Source: Ectopseudomonas composti
GTDB lineage: Bacteria > Pseudomonadota > Gammaproteobacteria > Pseudomonadales > Pseudomonadaceae
Assembly: GCA_946886245.1 (NCBI GenBank)
Contig: CAMPIF010000263.1
Span: 1 to 6,313 of the forward strand
Length of the DNA: 6,313 nucleotides
Reading direction: 5' to 3'
Part shown: piece after piece, positions 5,482-6,313 of the stretch
Numbering within the stretch: the first letter of the stretch is position 1
Layout: every line of letters begins with the position of its first letter
The notes under the pieces: model-generated
Told to the model about the DNA's origin: nothing
What the model saw: only the letters and a program-made list of their open reading frames with translations
Databases searched by the model: none
Translations under genes and position numbers: made by a program

Positions 5482-6313
5482 ATGAGCGCTCCCGTTCAAG
5501 CCCTGTTCGCCCCGTTCCGTCTCGGTAACCTGGAGCTGCCGACCCGCGTGGTCATGGCGCCGATGACCCGTTCCTTCTCGCCCGGCGGCGTGCCCAACGC
5601 CAAGGTCATCGAGTACTACCGTCGCCGCGCCGCTGCGGGCGTGGGCCTGATCGTTACCGAGGGCACCACTGTCGGCCACAAGGCCGCCAACGGCTACCCG
5701 AACGTGCCGCGTTTCTATGGCGAAGATGCCCTGGCCGGCTGGAAGCAGGTAGTCGACGCCGTGCACGCCGAAGGCGGCAAGATCGTTCCGCAGCTCTGGC
5801 ACGTGGGTAACGTGCGCCGTCTGGGCACCGAGCCGGATGCCAGCGTTCCCGGCTACGGCCCGATGGAAAAGCTCAAGGACGGTGACGTGCTCGTGCACGG
5901 CATGACCCAGGCCGATATCGATGAGGTGATCGCCGCCTTCGCCCAGGCCGCACGCGATGCCAAGGCCATCGGCATGGACGGCGTGGAGATCCACGGCGCC
6001 CACGGCTACCTGATCGACCAGTTCTTCTGGGAGGGCAGCAACCAGCGCACCGACCAATACGGCGGTGACCTGGCAGCGCGCTCGCGTTTCGCCATCGAGC
6101 TGATCCAGGCGGTGCGTGCGGCAGTCGGCCCGGACTTCCCGATCATCCTGCGCTTCTCGCAGTGGAAGCAGCAGGACTACAGCGCGCGTCTGGTGCAGAC
6201 CCCGGAGCAGCTGGAGGCCTTCCTCCGGCCGCTGTCCGATGCCGGCGTGGACATCTTCCATTGCTCGACCCGTCGCTTCTGGGAACCGGAGTTCGAAGGC
6301 AGCGACCTCAACC
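5482..6313 (+). CDS. Old Yellow Enzyme family NADH:flavin oxidoreductase (partial, C-terminus off the right edge)
   Basis: FMN-dependent ene-reductase family: it reduces activated C=C bonds, such as N-ethylmaleimide-type electrophiles or quinones, or nitro compounds, using NAD(P)H. There are 277 codons up to the edge, out of a usual 360-370. The TIM-barrel landmarks in order are RVVMAPMTRSFSPGGVP (22-38), YYRRRAAAGVGLIVTEGTTV, VPQLWHVG with Gln104 and His107, VEIHGAHGYLIDQFFWEGSN with the substrate-anchoring His171/His174 and Tyr176, RTDQYGG, and ILRFSQ with Arg224. It differs from NemA and morphinone reductase in having WHVGN where they have WHxGR, and Trp-Glu-Gly before the SNxRTD motif. 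It therefore belongs to a less studied branch, and the substrate is unknown. It lies 27 bp behind the NemR-like gene and is probably in the same transcript. An ATG at 5479 would add one Met. The C-terminal phosphate-binding strands are not seen. Confidence 0.93.
   Translation, partial: MSAPVQALFAPFRLGNLELPTRVVMAPMTRSFSPGGVPNAKVIEYYRRRAAAGVGLIVTEGTTVGHKAANGYPNVPRFYGEDALAGWKQVVDAVHAEGGKIVPQLWHVGNVRRLGTEPDASVPGYGPMEKLKDGDVLVHGMTQADIDEVIAAFAQAARDAKAIGMDGVEIHGAHGYLIDQFFWEGSNQRTDQYGGDLAARSRFAIELIQAVRAAVGPDFPIILRFSQWKQQDYSARLVQTPEQLEAFLRPLSDAGVDIFHCSTRRFWEPEFEGSDLN

Noticed and set aside
5455..6261. Long minus-strand open frame (268 codons) opposite the flavin oxidoreductase
   Set aside because: It is an antisense shadow of a conserved enzyme gene, with no family match visible.

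Overview
The window is about 6.3 kb of GC-rich DNA from a Pseudomonas-type gammaproteobacterium. Three things point there: the gene order pilS – PP0621-family gene – bamD – rluD – pgeF, the protein sequences themselves, and a REP sequence of the common Pseudomonas kind (GGAGCGGCTT...AGCCGCGA). The species cannot be fixed from the sequence alone. The P. mendocina/oleovorans group is a guess.

Left block, minus strand (1-2707). bamD (outer-membrane assembly lipoprotein) is transcribed leftward and ends at a strong intrinsic terminator. After it come a small membrane-anchored putative zinc-ribbon gene (PP0621 family) and pilS, the sensor kinase of type IV pilus transcription. The small gene and pilS overlap by 11 bp. 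pilS runs off the left edge, and its ATP-binding C-terminus is outside the window.

Middle block, plus strand (about 2745-4548). A divergent intergenic region holds an 18-bp perfect palindrome and a likely extended -10 promoter. It is followed by rluD (23S rRNA pseudouridine synthase) and pgeF/yfiH (peptidoglycan-editing amidase / multicopper-oxidase-like family), which overlap by 4 bp in a GTGA junction.

Right block, plus strand (4549-6313). A gap of about 300 bp carries a REP inverted pair flanked by two related 23-bp repeats. Then comes a two-gene module: a TetR/NemR-type regulator and an Old Yellow Enzyme family flavin oxidoreductase, 27 bp apart. The oxidoreductase runs off the right edge. 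In P. aeruginosa and P. putida, from memory, pgeF is followed by clpB, so this module looks like a lineage-specific insertion next to repeats.

The regulator aligns with E. coli NemR and appears to keep both the sensor cysteine and the lysine of its redox switch. This suggests a locally controlled response to reactive electrophiles or hypochlorite carried out by the flavoenzyme. I found no CRISPR array, tRNA, rRNA, transposase or clearly new multi-gene system.
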